Assembly: GCA_902763885.1 (NCBI GenBank)
Contig: CACWTU010000006.1
Coordinates: 266,913 to 330,912 of the forward strand
DNA: 64,000 nt
Direction of reading: 5' to 3'
DNA from: an uncultured Bacteroidales bacterium
GTDB taxonomy: Bacteria > Bacteroidota > Bacteroidia > Bacteroidales > Bacteroidaceae
The notes under the pieces are model-generated. The model did no database searches. It was not told the DNA's origin and worked only from the letters and a program-made list of their open reading frames with translations. A program made the translations under genes and the position numbers. Shown in pieces: positions 43,890 to 54,642 of this stretch (positions are counted from its first letter, which is position 1; each line of letters opens with the position of its first letter).

Positions 43890-45836
43890 TTACCATTTAT
43901 TTATCATAGAATTAACTTCTTCAGCAATTTTTTTACCGAATTCGTCAATTTTCATGTTTCCAAGGTTCTCAGCACCCTGCTTACGTACGTTAACCTCACC
44001 GTTTTCAGCCTCCTTCTCACCAACTACAAGCATGTAAGGAATGTGCTTAACCTCATTGTCGCGGATCTTGCGGCCTATCTTCTCGTTTCGGTCATCTACA
44101 AAACCGCGGATCTCATATTTATCCTCAAGTTCCTTCTGTACCTTGTAAGCATAGTCATTGGCCTTTTCTGATATAGGCAGGATGGCTACCTGATCAGGAG
44201 TGAGCCAAAGCGGGAACTTACCGGCGGTATGTTCAATGAGTACTGCAACGAAACGCTCCATTGAACCGAAGGGGGCGCGATGTATCATTACCGGACGCTC
44301 CTTCTGGTTATCAGAAGCTATGTATTCAAGCTCGAATCTCTGCGGCAGGTTGTAGTCAACCTGGATGGTACCTAACTGCCAGCGGCGGCCCAAGGCATCC
44401 TTAACCATGAAGTCCAGTTTGGGGCCGTAGAATGCAGCCTCACCATACTCAACGGTAGCCTTCAGGCCCTTCTCCTCACATGCCTCAACAATGGCGCGCT
44501 CAGCCTTCTCCCAAACCTCATCACTACCTACGTATTTCTCGTGGTCGTTAGGGTCACGCAGTGATATCTGAGCCTCAAAGTTGTCAAAGTTCAGAGCCTT
44601 GAAGATGATCTCAATGATTTCCATAACGCGGATAAACTCACCCTTAACCTGATCAGGACGGCAGAAGATATGTGCATCATCCTGAGTGAAGCTGCGTACG
44701 CGGGTAAGTCCGTGAAGCTCACCGCTCTGCTCATAACGATATACTGTACCGAACTCAGCTATGCGCAGAGGCAGGTCACGGTATGAACGGGGCTGTGACT
44801 TGAATATGCAGCAATGGTGAGGGCAGTTCATAGGCTTGAGCAGGTAGCACTCACCCTCCTCAGGAGTGGTGATGGGCTGGAAACTGTCCTTGCCGTAGTG
44901 ATCCCAGTGGCCGGATGTTACATAGAGCTGCTTGGAACCGATATGCGGGGTGATTACCTGCTGGTAACCGTAACGCTTCTGGATACGTGAAAGGAAATCC
45001 TGCAGACGCAGACGCAGTGCTGTGCCTTTGGGCAGCCAGATGGGCAGACCCTTACCTACCATATCACTGAACATGAAGAGCTCCATCTCCTTACCTATCT
45101 TACGGTGGTCACGCTTCTTAGCCTCCTCAAGAAGTTCCAGATACTCATCCAGCATCTTCTGCTTGGGGAATGTAATACCGTAGATACGGGTCATCTGCGG
45201 ACGCTTCTCATCACCGCGCCAATATGCGGCTGATGTAGCGAGCAGCTTTATTGCCTTGATGGCACCGGTGTCAACCAGGTGCGGTCCGCGGCAAAGGTCA
45301 GTGTAGTTACCCTGTGTGTATGTGGTGATGGTACCGTCCTCCAGGTCAGCAATGAGCTCGTTTTTATAGCTCTGGCCGCGTGAAGCGAAGAACTTCAGTG
45401 CATCGGCCTTTGATATCTCCTCACGTACCAGCTTCTCCTTCTTCTGGACCAGTTCCTTCATCTTGGCCTCGATGGCGGGGAAATCACTCTCCTTGATGAC
45501 TACGCCTTCAGGAGGCATGATATCATAATAGAATCCCTTCTCGATTGCCGGACCGATACCGAACTGTGTGCCGGGATAGAGCTCCTGCAGAGCCTCGGCC
45601 ATAAGGTGGGCGCTTGTGTGCCAATATGCATGCTTGGCCTCCTCATCCTCCCACTTATGCAACTTGATGGTAGCATCGGTAGTTATGGGACGGTTGAGCT
45701 CTGTAATCTGGTCATTTACACTGCAGGCCAGCACATCCTGTGCCAGTCTCTGGCTGATGCTCTCAGCAATCTCATAACCGGTTACGCCGCTCTCATACTC
45801 GCGTACGGAACCATCGGGAAAAGTAATCTTTATCAT
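43890..45836 (-). CDS. thrS: Threonyl-tRNA synthetase
   Basis: 648 residues, full length. N-terminal TGS domain (about 1-60), editing domain with [10 protein letters not shown] (His73/His77 region), class II catalytic domain with [10 protein letters not shown] and [11 protein letters not shown]-type motifs, and a C-terminal anticodon-binding domain ([21 protein letters not shown]). Charges tRNA-Thr. Upstream of infC in the conserved order. The window also carries trmO, which modifies tRNA-Thr, but elsewhere. Confidence 0.97.
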   Translation of the reverse strand: MIKITFPDGSVREYESGVTGYEIAESISQRLAQDVLACSVNDQITELNRPITTDATIKLHKWEDEEAKHAYWHTSAHLMAEALQELYPGTQFGIGPAIEKGFYYDIMPPEGVVIKESDFPAIEAKMKELVQKKEKLVREEISKADALKFFASRGQSYKNELIADLEDGTITTYTQGNYTDLCRGPHLVDTGAIKAIKLLATSAAYWRGDEKRPQMTRIYGITFPKQKMLDEYLELLEEAKKRDHRKIGKEMELFMFSDMVGKGLPIWLPKGTALRLRLQDFLSRIQKRYGYQQVITPHIGSKQLYVTSGHWDHYGKDSFQPITTPEEGECYLLKPMNCPHHCCIFKSQPRSYRDLPLRIAEFGTVYRYEQSGELHGLTRVRSFTQDDAHIFCRPDQVKGEFIRVMEIIEIIFKALNFDNFEAQISLRDPNDHEKYVGSDEVWEKAERAIVEACEEKGLKATVEYGEAAFYGPKLDFMVKDALGRRWQLGTIQVDYNLPQRFELEYIASDNQKERPVMIHRAPFGSMERFVAVLIEHTAGKFPLWLTPDQVAILPISEKANDYAYKVQKELEDKYEIRGFVDDRNEKIGRKIRDNEVKHIPYMLVVGEKEAENGEVNVRKQGAENLGNMKIDEFGKKIAEEVNSMINKW

Positions 45837-45880
45837 ATTGTTTAGTAGTATTTTCTGTTTAAGTCCGCAAAATTATTAAA

Positions 45881-47911
45881 TTATTCAGATTTTGAAAAGC
45901 GTTTGATGATATTATAGGCTGAATAAATACCAAGTTCACCGGCACGGCTCAAATCACGGAAAGCATCATCCATACGATTGAGCATGACCAATACCAATCC
46001 ACGGTTGTACCATGCCTCCGCCAGTGTCTCATCCAGTTCTATCGCCTTGTCCAAATCCACCAGTGACGCATGCAGGTCATTTGTCATGGCATAGAATGTA
46101 CCACGGTTATAATAACCAAAAGCAAATGACGGTTCCAGGTCAATTACTTTTGACAAGTCTTTAATGACAGTCTGATAACTCACATCGGCATTATTATCAC
46201 GAATATCAGAATGGCTTTGCTGCAAATCCATATCCTGCTCCGCCTTTTTTATCTGAATGGAACGCGCTTTTATCTGAGCACGGACGAACCATGCCGCCCA
46301 ATTCTTCTGATTACATGCCAAAGCATTGTCTATATCTGATTCCGCGTTGCTGAAATCCTGCAACAAAGCAAAATCAATGGCTCTTGAAAGCAAAATATCA
46401 TCAGGATGAGCCGAACTGGCTGACAGTTGTGACGTACGTTTGTCTATATCCGCAAAAAGAGAATTAATCTGCCTTTCATTAAGTGACACGTCATGGTTAT
46501 CCAGAACTATTTCTGACATGAAGTACCCCGTTGAGAACAACTCATCCACAAGCTTGCTGTATCGCACACTGTTTATTACCTTGCCGTTGTCCTTGAAGTA
46601 TGTCAGCCTGTAGGGCTCCAGATACTGCACCTCCACATTGCGGTTCTGCACCTTGCCACGGTATTCGCTTGAAAAACCGGTGGAATTCTCCAGATTCTCG
46701 TCAACAATTATCTTGCGGTAATTACGCACGTTCTTATCAGAACTTCTTCTGGTCTTGTCCTCATCCTCATCTTCTTCATCCGACTCATCGGTATAACCCA
46801 TAGCATTGTTGAAACGGCGGTTCTGTTCACGCATAACCACCATGGCATCCTGCTCTGCACCACGACGATTACCCAACTTCTCACGTACCTCACTACGTAT
46901 CTGGTAGCCTTGGATGAAATTGGGATACTCTTCCAACACCTTGGTAATATCCTGTTCAGCTCCACGGTAATCGCCTGTACTTTCACGAAGCACGCCCCTA
47001 TAGAACAGGGCCAGCATATTGTTTGGCTCTGCATCTATCACGATATCAAAATCCTCTATGGCACGATTGTCATCTCCCACCTGGGCACGCAGGTTACCAC
47101 GGTTGTAATGACCGTTAATATTGCCGGGATCTATTGTTATTGACATATCATAATCAGCCAGGGCACCGTTCAGATTATCCCTGAAGTAACGTACCATAGC
47201 GCGGGTTATGTATGCACCTGCATCACCCGGATTCAGATACACCACACGATCCATATCCTGCTCCGCCTCTTCATAACGCTCCATACGGGCCAGCATTACG
47301 CCACGATGGTGAAGCATGTCTGCATCATATTTATTGATATCCAATGCCTTGTTCACCCATTCCAGGGCACCTGCGCTATCACCCTGCTCCCATAACAGGT
47401 CAGAACGCATGGCCATGGCAGGAGCGTAACGCGGCGATGAAGCAAGAAGGGTATCTGTCGCCAACATAGCCTCATCATTATTACCGCTGCGTGCCAGGCA
47501 GAGAATAAGATTATGCCTCAAGCCATTATTGTCCGGATCAAATCTAAGTCCGGCCCTGAAATCCTTTATGGCATCTTCATAACGCTCCTGATAAACACGG
47601 GTTAAACCTCTGACCTGATAAGCATTGACAATAAAAGGGTTTCGGCTGATGCAACTGTTGCAATCCTGTTCCGCACCACGGTAGTCCTCCAGATAGAACT
47701 TGGCTACAGCCCTGAAAAAATAGGGCTCAGCCAGATATGGCTTGGCATTGATTACCTGATTGAAATACTGTATGGAGAGTACGTAATCATCAAAATAAAG
47801 GGCGGTACGACCCACTGACATCATACGGTCAGTGTTTATCTGAGCCTGCAACGGAGCGCACATCAGCCATAAAACCGTAGTGCAGGCAAGAACAGTACGC
47901 CCTACTCTCAT
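45881..47911 (-). CDS. Tetratricopeptide-repeat protein, secreted
   Basis: 676 residues with a signal peptide (cleavage near APLQAQ). About twelve TPR units run from residue 28 to 370 (such as AEPYFFRAVAKFYLEDYRGAEQDCNSC), then an acidic low-complexity stretch (SDEEDEDEDK), a non-repeat region and further TPRs to the C-terminus. Repeats mediate protein contacts; the partner is unknown. It starts 1 bp after the def stop, inside the translation-linked gene array. Confidence 0.85.
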   Translation of the reverse strand: MRVGRTVLACTTVLWLMCAPLQAQINTDRMMSVGRTALYFDDYVLSIQYFNQVINAKPYLAEPYFFRAVAKFYLEDYRGAEQDCNSCISRNPFIVNAYQVRGLTRVYQERYEDAIKDFRAGLRFDPDNNGLRHNLILCLARSGNNDEAMLATDTLLASSPRYAPAMAMRSDLLWEQGDSAGALEWVNKALDINKYDADMLHHRGVMLARMERYEEAEQDMDRVVYLNPGDAGAYITRAMVRYFRDNLNGALADYDMSITIDPGNINGHYNRGNLRAQVGDDNRAIEDFDIVIDAEPNNMLALFYRGVLRESTGDYRGAEQDITKVLEEYPNFIQGYQIRSEVREKLGNRRGAEQDAMVVMREQNRRFNNAMGYTDESDEEDEDEDKTRRSSDKNVRNYRKIIVDENLENSTGFSSEYRGKVQNRNVEVQYLEPYRLTYFKDNGKVINSVRYSKLVDELFSTGYFMSEIVLDNHDVSLNERQINSLFADIDKRTSQLSASSAHPDDILLSRAIDFALLQDFSNAESDIDNALACNQKNWAAWFVRAQIKARSIQIKKAEQDMDLQQSHSDIRDNNADVSYQTVIKDLSKVIDLEPSFAFGYYNRGTFYAMTNDLHASLVDLDKAIELDETLAEAWYNRGLVLVMLNRMDDAFRDLSRAGELGIYSAYNIIKRFSKSE

Positions 47912-47912
47912 A

Positions 47913-48470
47913 CTATTTCCTGGCTACCTTGACCTTGTAGTCACAATTGAACTTTCCGGCAGCAATTGAGCTGAGTGCCTTCTTGTTCATCTGGCGGCGC
48001 AGAGGTGACATACGGTCTATGAAACACTTGCCGTCCAGATGGTCAATCTCATGTTGGAGCACACGTGCCGGGAATCCTTCAAACCACTCGTCATGTTCCA
48101 CAAAATTCTCATCCAGCCAGCTTACGCGCACACGTTCCGGCCGGTTTACCTTTTCATGTATTCCAGGAAAGCTCAGACAGCCCTCCTCATACGGAACCAT
48201 CGCTCCGTCTGTCTCTTCGATATAGGGATTGATATAGGTCTTGAAATACCCCTTGAACTCCGGCTGATCATCGGAAATAATATCCAGGTCAACGACAGCC
48301 AGCCTTATGGAGAGACCCACCTGAGGAGCTGCCAAGCCCACACCTTCTGACTTGCGCAAGGTCTCAAACATATCCTTAATAAGCTGTTCAAGCCCCTCAT
48401 AGTTCTCATCTACCTCCTCTGCCTCCTTTTTCAGGACGCCCTGTCCGTAAGTATAAATAGGTAATATCAT
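47913..48470 (-). CDS. def: Peptide deformylase
   Basis: Removes the formyl group from nascent N-terminal methionine. 185 residues with all three motifs: GVGLAAPQVGL (43-53), EEGCLSFPG with metal ligand Cys98, and QHEIDHLDG with His140, Glu141 and His144. Overlaps the ruvX stop by 4 bp (ATGA). Confidence 0.97.
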   Translation of the reverse strand: MILPIYTYGQGVLKKEAEEVDENYEGLEQLIKDMFETLRKSEGVGLAAPQVGLSIRLAVVDLDIISDDQPEFKGYFKTYINPYIEETDGAMVPYEEGCLSFPGIHEKVNRPERVRVSWLDENFVEHDEWFEGFPARVLQHEIDHLDGKCFIDRMSPLRRQMNKKALSSIAAGKFNCDYKVKVARK

Positions 48471-48889
48471 TTTTTGTACTGAATTGAATTCATATATGAC
48501 TCCAATATAATCGTGGCACTCACCTCATCTACCAGCGCCTTGTTACGGCGAGCCATTTTCTTTATTCCCGCCTCCAATATCGCCTTTTGTGCCAGAACCG
48601 ATGTAAACCGCTCATCGAACATGACCACCTCCTTGTCAGGATACTGTTTCCTGAGTTTATCTACAAAGGGGCGTATCTGCTGCATACTGGCAGATTCCTC
48701 ACCATTCATGTTTGTAGGATGCCCGACCACTATAAGGTCAACCTGCTCCTTGGCAAAATATCCTGCAAGAAAAGCCATCAGTTCATGGGTAGCCACAGTT
48801 GTGAGCCCGCCAGGTATAATCCTGAGCGGATCGGTTACAGCAATTCCGGTACGTTTGGTACCGAAATCAATAGCCAGAATCCTTCCCAA
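48467..48889 (-). CDS. ruvX: Holliday junction resolvase RuvX/YqgF
   Basis: 140 residues with the RNase H-like fold: DFGTKRTGIAVTD near the N-terminus, VVGHPTNMNGEES, and FDERFTSVLAQKAI with the later acidic motif. Family proteins act on 16S rRNA 5' maturation or on Holliday junctions; both roles are reported. Sits between the SPOR gene and def. Confidence 0.93.
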   Translation of the reverse strand: MGRILAIDFGTKRTGIAVTDPLRIIPGGLTTVATHELMAFLAGYFAKEQVDLIVVGHPTNMNGEESASMQQIRPFVDKLRKQYPDKEVVMFDERFTSVLAQKAILEAGIKKMARRNKALVDEVSATIILESYMNSIQYKK

Positions 48890-48898
48890 TGCAGCCTG

Positions 48899-49372
48899 TT
48901 ATTTCTTGTAAAGTATCCAAGCACCCTGGAAATCCTGATTATCAGGATATCTGGCCTTGAACTTGTTACGCTCAGTCACAGCCTCCTCCTTGGTATCAAA
49001 ACTTGCGCATACCACACGGTATGTCTTGCCGGCTTCATTGACCACAACCACAGCCTGATAGCCGTCCTTTATGAGCCTTTCACGGAGAGCATCGGCATTA
49101 GCCTTGAGTGAGAAACTTCCGCATACAATTCCGTATGTCTTTATCTCCTTGTCACCTGACACCAACGTAACCTTCTCTTCACGTACTGAAACGTTTGAAA
49201 CATCATCAGCATCCGTTGCATCATTTACAGCCACGGGCTCTTCAATGGTAGTTTTTACTTCATCACCACTTACAGCCTTCTCATATGCCTGTTTGTAGGC
49301 ATTCTGGCTGGATTTGCATGCAGAAAGCGAGAACACTGTTCCCACAATCAGTAAAAGAACTGTCTTTTTCAT
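48899..49372 (-). CDS. SPOR-domain lipoprotein
   Basis: 157 residues from the ATG at 49372, which gives a lipoprotein signal (LSACKSS). After an acidic linker the C-terminal SPOR domain (about 85-155; YGIVCGSFSLKANADALRERL, YRVVCASFDTKEEA) would bind denuded septal peptidoglycan glycans. Role in division or wall surveillance is inferred. Follows the nucleotidase gene by 16 bp. Confidence 0.88.
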   Translation of the reverse strand: MKKTVLLLIVGTVFSLSACKSSQNAYKQAYEKAVSGDEVKTTIEEPVAVNDATDADDVSNVSVREEKVTLVSGDKEIKTYGIVCGSFSLKANADALRERLIKDGYQAVVVVNEAGKTYRVVCASFDTKEEAVTERNKFKARYPDNQDFQGAWILYKK

Positions 49373-49388
49373 ATCAGTCAGTAAAAAA

Positions 49389-51137
49389 TTATTCGTTAAT
49401 AACATAAAAATCTATCGTATCACGTGCAAGACATCCGTCAACGATATCTTCAGGTACAAGTCTCCAGTTACACACGTTACGTATATTGACATCTTTTCCG
49501 GCTTTTCGTTTAAGTGTGAAATCTGTTATAATATAGTATCTGATATCTGTCGATGATGACACCTCCAACCTTCTCACGATACTCTTATGGGTTATACCAG
49601 TGGCCTTGAAAATGGCCGATTCCGTTCCCCCATAGAGGAATGAATTGATCGTGGTCCTGTAATAACGGTCAGGATCAAACGGTTTACCGTCATTCATGGA
49701 CAACACCCTTACACGTTCACCCTCCGGTTTGGTTACATCAACCTCATAATCTATTCCGGCAGCAGTAATGAAATAGTTTGAAGGTGTTGACGGCATCTTT
49801 TTACCATTTCCCTCATCTCTTCCGGTCTTGATAAGATTACCGTTGGCATCCTGTACCGTATTGTAATACAATCCGGCAGAATACTCAAGCACATCTCTCA
49901 CCTCACTGCCCTTCAACATTACGGATACCATTGTGTTCTCATACTGATACAGGGCAAACAAATCACGCATCCTAATATCTCCCGCAGGAATATAAGAACG
50001 TGTAAAGACAGGTGAAGCAAGGGATATCTCTGCCGCATTGAAACCCATCTGTACTGAATGAATATAATTCATAGCCGATGACTCTCTCCAAAGCACTCCA
50101 CGCCCCTCTAAAGACGTTGTAATCCTGCCTGCCACTGAATCAGCGTAATTGACCACGTCATAATACCATCCGGACAGTTTCTTCATATAGCCATTATCCG
50201 GTACCTCATCAGTAATATCCTCCAAATAACCTGATGTTAAGATTTCCGGTTTATCCGGGTTCCTGAAATCAGCTGTCACCGTAGCCACTGCGGCATTATG
50301 TGCATATGGTCCGGGATTGATAAGGAGAACTGAATCACCGTTACAGTCAGCCATCTTAAGGCAGCGTGAAATATGGTCATGTCCGAATATTATCACATCA
50401 AAACCCGTCACCTCGCTGACCACCCGGCGTACGGCATTTTCATAAACGCCATCGTCATCCATACGGCCATCTTCAAATCCTGAATGGAACAGCCCTATTA
50501 TGACATCCGCTTTCCTCTCCTCACGCAACCAGGGAACAATATCCCGCGCGGTTTCTGCAATATCCCTGAATACCAGTTCATCAATCCTGTCCGAGGGAAT
50601 GGAATATTCTACGATAGGAGTAGTCATACCTACCACAGCTACTCTCAATCCCTTATACTCAAACATTCTGTAAACCGGCACGAAATCACCGTAATCCGAG
50701 AAACATACATTTGAGCTCAAGATAGGGAATGTGGTACCGTCATAAAAACGTTCATAACAAGATGTACCTACAGCAAAGTCATGATTTCCGAATGCGACTG
50801 CATCACAACCCAAAAGATTGTAGGCCTGAGCAGCCAGACTCTTCCTTTCAAACTGCGCTGTCACATCCTGGTATATCTCAAATGATCCTTGCAGGATATC
50901 GCCCGCATCCAGATAAAGAACATTCTTGTTCTCCTTGCGCTGTTTCTTAAGGAAGGAAGCCAGTTTTGCCAGGCTGCCCTGTCTCTCCTGTCCGTCCAGG
51001 ATATCCTTGTCAAAGATTCGCCCATGGACATCGGTAGTGGCTATAATACGTAAAGAAACCACTCCCTTTCTTCCGGAGCAGCCGGTAAGCAGGAGACAAA
51101 GCAATGAAACAATCGCAATGGAGCGGACTATCCTCAT
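49389..51137 (-). CDS. 5'-nucleotidase/UDP-sugar hydrolase family lipoprotein
   Basis: 582 residues; ATG at 51137 gives a lipoprotein signal (LLLTGCSGR). The N-terminal calcineurin-like metallophosphatase domain has TTDVHGRIF, DAGDILQG, FGNHDFAVG and FGHDHISR, and the C-terminal domain ends the usual UshA-like architecture. Such enzymes hydrolyse nucleotides or UDP-sugars in the periplasm for salvage. It follows the phosphohexomutase gene by 12 bp. Confidence 0.9.
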   Translation of the reverse strand: MRIVRSIAIVSLLCLLLTGCSGRKGVVSLRIIATTDVHGRIFDKDILDGQERQGSLAKLASFLKKQRKENKNVLYLDAGDILQGSFEIYQDVTAQFERKSLAAQAYNLLGCDAVAFGNHDFAVGTSCYERFYDGTTFPILSSNVCFSDYGDFVPVYRMFEYKGLRVAVVGMTTPIVEYSIPSDRIDELVFRDIAETARDIVPWLREERKADVIIGLFHSGFEDGRMDDDGVYENAVRRVVSEVTGFDVIIFGHDHISRCLKMADCNGDSVLLINPGPYAHNAAVATVTADFRNPDKPEILTSGYLEDITDEVPDNGYMKKLSGWYYDVVNYADSVAGRITTSLEGRGVLWRESSAMNYIHSVQMGFNAAEISLASPVFTRSYIPAGDIRMRDLFALYQYENTMVSVMLKGSEVRDVLEYSAGLYYNTVQDANGNLIKTGRDEGNGKKMPSTPSNYFITAAGIDYEVDVTKPEGERVRVLSMNDGKPFDPDRYYRTTINSFLYGGTESAIFKATGITHKSIVRRLEVSSSTDIRYYIITDFTLKRKAGKDVNIRNVCNWRLVPEDIVDGCLARDTIDFYVINE

Positions 51138-51149
51138 CTGCAAATAGCG

Positions 51150-52889
51150 TTAGATACCCAGATCCTTCTTGAATCCCTCTATCTTCTTGAGAGCCTCAGC
51201 CTGAACCTTAAGATAATCAGCCTTGTTGGCCATAGGCAGCTTGGCCTCCATATAGAACTTTATCTTGGGCTCAGTACCTGAAGGACGGACCGATATCTTG
51301 TCACCAGCGGCAGTAAAGTACTGCAGCACGTTTGACGGCTCCGGCATGATGAGGTCTGTAACCTTGCCGGCGGCATCGGTCTGCTTGAGCAGTTTGAAGT
51401 CCTTGATGAGAACCACCTTCTCACCAGCCAGGCTCTTGGGCGGGTTGGCGCGGAACTGCTCCATCATAGCCTTTATCTCATCGGCGCCGCTCTTACCGGG
51501 CTTGACAACGCTTACGGCAGCCTCCTGTGAGAATCCGTACTCCTGATATGCATCCAGCAACAGATCCCAGAGAGTCTTGCCGTTCTCCTTAGCCCAGGCA
51601 GCAATCTCAGCCATCAGTGAGCAGGCCGATACGGCATCCTTGTCACGAACAAAGTCCTCAGCAAGGAAGCCAAAGCTCTCCTCACCGCCTCCGATGTAGT
51701 GCTTGCCCTTGGCGTTCTCATCGGCAATGACCTTGGCAATCCACTTGAATCCGGTATAGCAGTCAAACATCTCAAGGTTGTTCTTCTCTGCAATGCGGCT
51801 GATGACCTCAGTGGTCACGATGGTCTTCACGATGTACTCCTTACCGGTCATCTTGCCCAGCTTGGTATACTGTGTTATGATGTAGTAGAGGAAAATCATT
51901 GCGGTCTGGTTACCGTTCAGAAGGGTTAGCTCACCCTTATCGTTACGGCAGGCCACACCCAGGCGGTCTGCATCAGGATCAGATGCCATAACAACGTCAG
52001 CGTTCAGCTTGCGGGCCAGGGCCAGAGCCATGGTCAGAGCCTCAGGATACTCAGGGTTTGGTGATACAACGGTCGGGAAGTTGCCGTCCGGAATCATCTG
52101 CTCGGGAACACAGTTCACGTTGGTAAAGCCCCACTGTTTGAGTGAACGCGGAATCATAACGCGGCCGCATCCGTGCAGCGGAGTATATACTATGCAGAGG
52201 TCGTGGTTGCGCTTAACCAGAGCGGGATCTATACATATACCCTCAATTGCATCCAGATAGGGTTTGTCAACCTCCTCGCCTATTATCTTGATCAGGTCAG
52301 GATTGCCCTTGAACTTGATATCGGCCACCTTAACCTTGGCAACCTCATCAATGATACCGGTATCGTGCGGAGCCAGCACCTGAGCACCGTCCTCCCAGTA
52401 TGCCTTGTAGCCGTTGTACTCTCGTGGGTTGTGGCTGGCGGTCACATTTACGCCGCTCTGGCAACCTAAGTAACGGATAGCGAATGACACCTCAGGCGTG
52501 GGCCTCAGGTCATCAAACAGATAAACCTTGATGCCGTTGGCACTGAATATGTTTGCTACGGTCTCGGCAAACAGGCGTCCGTTGTTACGGCAGTCATGTC
52601 CTACCACCACCGATATCTCCTTGCGCTCCTTGAAGTTCTTGTTCAGATAGTTGGCCAAGCCCTGGGTAGCCATACCCACGGTGTATATGTTCATACGGTT
52701 TGTTCCTGCGCCCATGATTCCGCGCAGACCGCCTGTGCCAAACTCCAGATCCTTGTAGAATGCGTCAATCAGATCTGACTTGTCCTCTTTATTCAGGAGG
52801 GCTTTCACCTCCTCACGTGTCTTCTCGTCAAATGAACCGCCCAGCCATTCCTGTGCCTTGGCAGTAACTTGTCCTAACAGTTCGTCCAT
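51150..52889 (-). CDS. Phospho-sugar mutase (phosphoglucomutase/phosphomannomutase)
   Basis: 579 residues, the long alpha-D-phosphohexomutase form. Active-site Ser152 in TASHNPREYNG, metal loop DPDADRLG, sugar loop GGGEESFGF and phosphate loop RPSGTEPKIKF are all intact. Interconverts hexose 1- and 6-phosphates, supplying precursors for nucleotide sugars. First gene of the long minus-strand array; a symmetric promoter region lies upstream. Confidence 0.96.
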   Translation of the reverse strand: MDELLGQVTAKAQEWLGGSFDEKTREEVKALLNKEDKSDLIDAFYKDLEFGTGGLRGIMGAGTNRMNIYTVGMATQGLANYLNKNFKERKEISVVVGHDCRNNGRLFAETVANIFSANGIKVYLFDDLRPTPEVSFAIRYLGCQSGVNVTASHNPREYNGYKAYWEDGAQVLAPHDTGIIDEVAKVKVADIKFKGNPDLIKIIGEEVDKPYLDAIEGICIDPALVKRNHDLCIVYTPLHGCGRVMIPRSLKQWGFTNVNCVPEQMIPDGNFPTVVSPNPEYPEALTMALALARKLNADVVMASDPDADRLGVACRNDKGELTLLNGNQTAMIFLYYIITQYTKLGKMTGKEYIVKTIVTTEVISRIAEKNNLEMFDCYTGFKWIAKVIADENAKGKHYIGGGEESFGFLAEDFVRDKDAVSACSLMAEIAAWAKENGKTLWDLLLDAYQEYGFSQEAAVSVVKPGKSGADEIKAMMEQFRANPPKSLAGEKVVLIKDFKLLKQTDAAGKVTDLIMPEPSNVLQYFTAAGDKISVRPSGTEPKIKFYMEAKLPMANKADYLKVQAEALKKIEGFKKDLGI

Positions 52890-52920
52890 AGTAACTCACT
52901 TATCAATTGTAAATTATCAA

Positions 52921-52973
52921 TTACTTTTGTCACTTGCGCACGCATATCTGCGCGCGTGAAAGACAAAAGTAAC
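52921..52973. promoter_or_regulatory. Symmetric promoter region upstream of the phospho-sugar mutase
   Basis: An inverted repeat (ACTTTTGTC at 52923-52931 with GACAAAAGT at 52962-52970, plus a GCGCACGCA/TGCGCGCGT centre) carries a TACTTTTG -7 box in each arm: 52922-52929 on plus and 52964-52971 on minus. The minus box would start the mutase transcript with a leader of about 65 nt; no gene lies downstream of the plus box in the right orientation. Confidence 0.5.
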
Positions 52974-53033
52974 ATTTTCCCCCGAATACTTCAAGAGAAA
53001 TAACCAAAAACCTGCCTTGAAGGCCCAATCAAA

Positions 53034-54551
53034 TCAGGATTTATGACGGAACCTGGATAATATTCCACCAATGAATGTGGAATGAGTACTGAAAAAGCGG
53101 ATTGAAATTACAATGGAGACGACACATGCTGCCATACAAATCGCATAACCACCGGCCGAGCCAATCTTCAATCCCACCGCCGCCATGAGAACCAGGAATC
53201 CCTGTTTAAGAAAGTTACTTACAAGAGTCCTTGACATACAGTAACCGTATCGCAACCTGGCTATGATAAGGACCTGAATCAGATACGTCAACTCCCATAT
53301 AGCCAGCGAAACGCCTATGCCCACGGTCCCCCACAGCTTATATCCCAGTACCACGCATACCACAAGCAGAATATTGCAAACTGTCTCCTGAATAAGATAT
53401 ATTACGGAATCGGAGCGGGCAAGGACAACAAATGCTATAGGCTGATAGATCGACTTAAAAAAGAGGCCTGTTACAGCAATCTGCGCCAATGGTATGGACA
53501 TACGGAATTTTTCGTACTCAAGAACCACAAAAACGACTATCGGCACGCAAATCATGAACAGAATGACCAGAGGTGCCGCAAGCATGCACATAGCCAGGGA
53601 CTGACTGTTCATAAGATGATGTGCCTCATTCATATCACTGCATGAAGCCGACAGTCTGGGATAATACTCCGATTCCGTCACAGACAGCAGCAGTGTAGAG
53701 AGATATGTCACAAGCATATAACCGGCACTGTATGTACCTGTCAGTTCCGATCCGCCCTGCCCTGTAAGATATTTGGCCACGAAAGACCATGCCCATGCGC
53801 CCAGGAAAGCAGCCACCGTGAAGAATATCCCGAAACCTATCATTCCTGTTCCCTTTCGCAGAACACTCCACGAGAAAGGACTTGCCTTGTACGGGAAACT
53901 CCGGCATGAATAAAAACACGTCACGACAGTACCTCCAAGTGCAGACAAGGCAAGTGCAGGCACTATTCCGTCTATTCTCATAAACCAATAAAGGGGAACT
54001 GATACGCAAAGTGATATCAAGCCCGTAAACAGCTGACTAAAAGCTATCTGACGGAGCATTCCCGTTCCCTTGAGGACAGCAGTCTCTCCGCCTGTCACGG
54101 CAGTGGCGGCAACAGCCACTGACATTTCCATGAAACTGACCGTAAAGCTGCCGTCTCCATTAAAAGCCCATCGGCTAAGTAAAGGCGCCAGAATAACGCA
54201 TACCACCATTCCCAGGATTGCCGTCAGCAATGCCCAGCTTCGCGTGAGCCCAATCTTTTCACTCAGGGCATCAACATCGGCAGGATTATTGCATCTGGAT
54301 ATCTCAGGTACGGCAGCAGTAGCTACGCCCAGGTTTGTGGAATTGCGTACAAGATCAGTGTTACGGTTAAGACTCTCGGTTATTCCATAACCTACAGGAC
54401 CCAGCAGCCTGGATTTCACCATATTCAGTATCAGGGTCACAATAATTGCAACCCCTTGCACACTGCCAAACACACCGGTGTACTTCAATATCCGGTCAAA
54501 AAGCCGACTTTCCGTTGAGCTGTTATGGCTATCCTCAGTTTTCACAACCAT
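53034..54551 (-). CDS. Polysaccharide flippase-like membrane protein (MATE/Wzx superfamily)
   Basis: 505 residues from the ATG at 54551, about twelve to fourteen hydrophobic helices. The opening KYTGVFGSVQGVAIIVTLI and repeated GxxG-type loops match the Polysacc_synt/oligosaccharide flippase family, which moves lipid-linked glycan across the inner membrane. It diverges from three glycosyltransferase genes that start 91 bp away, so it probably serves the same glycan. Confidence 0.8.
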   Translation of the reverse strand: MVVKTEDSHNSSTESRLFDRILKYTGVFGSVQGVAIIVTLILNMVKSRLLGPVGYGITESLNRNTDLVRNSTNLGVATAAVPEISRCNNPADVDALSEKIGLTRSWALLTAILGMVVCVILAPLLSRWAFNGDGSFTVSFMEMSVAVAATAVTGGETAVLKGTGMLRQIAFSQLFTGLISLCVSVPLYWFMRIDGIVPALALSALGGTVVTCFYSCRSFPYKASPFSWSVLRKGTGMIGFGIFFTVAAFLGAWAWSFVAKYLTGQGGSELTGTYSAGYMLVTYLSTLLLSVTESEYYPRLSASCSDMNEAHHLMNSQSLAMCMLAAPLVILFMICVPIVVFVVLEYEKFRMSIPLAQIAVTGLFFKSIYQPIAFVVLARSDSVIYLIQETVCNILLVVCVVLGYKLWGTVGIGVSLAIWELTYLIQVLIIARLRYGYCMSRTLVSNFLKQGFLVLMAAVGLKIGSAGGYAICMAACVVSIVISIRFFSTHSTFIGGILSRFRHKS

Positions 54552-54642
54552 ATAACGATAAAAACCGCACAAAATTACTTTTATATTAATATAAATGCAG
54601 TATATATGACAATAAAAAGAACCTGCGCGCGTTTGAAAAAAA

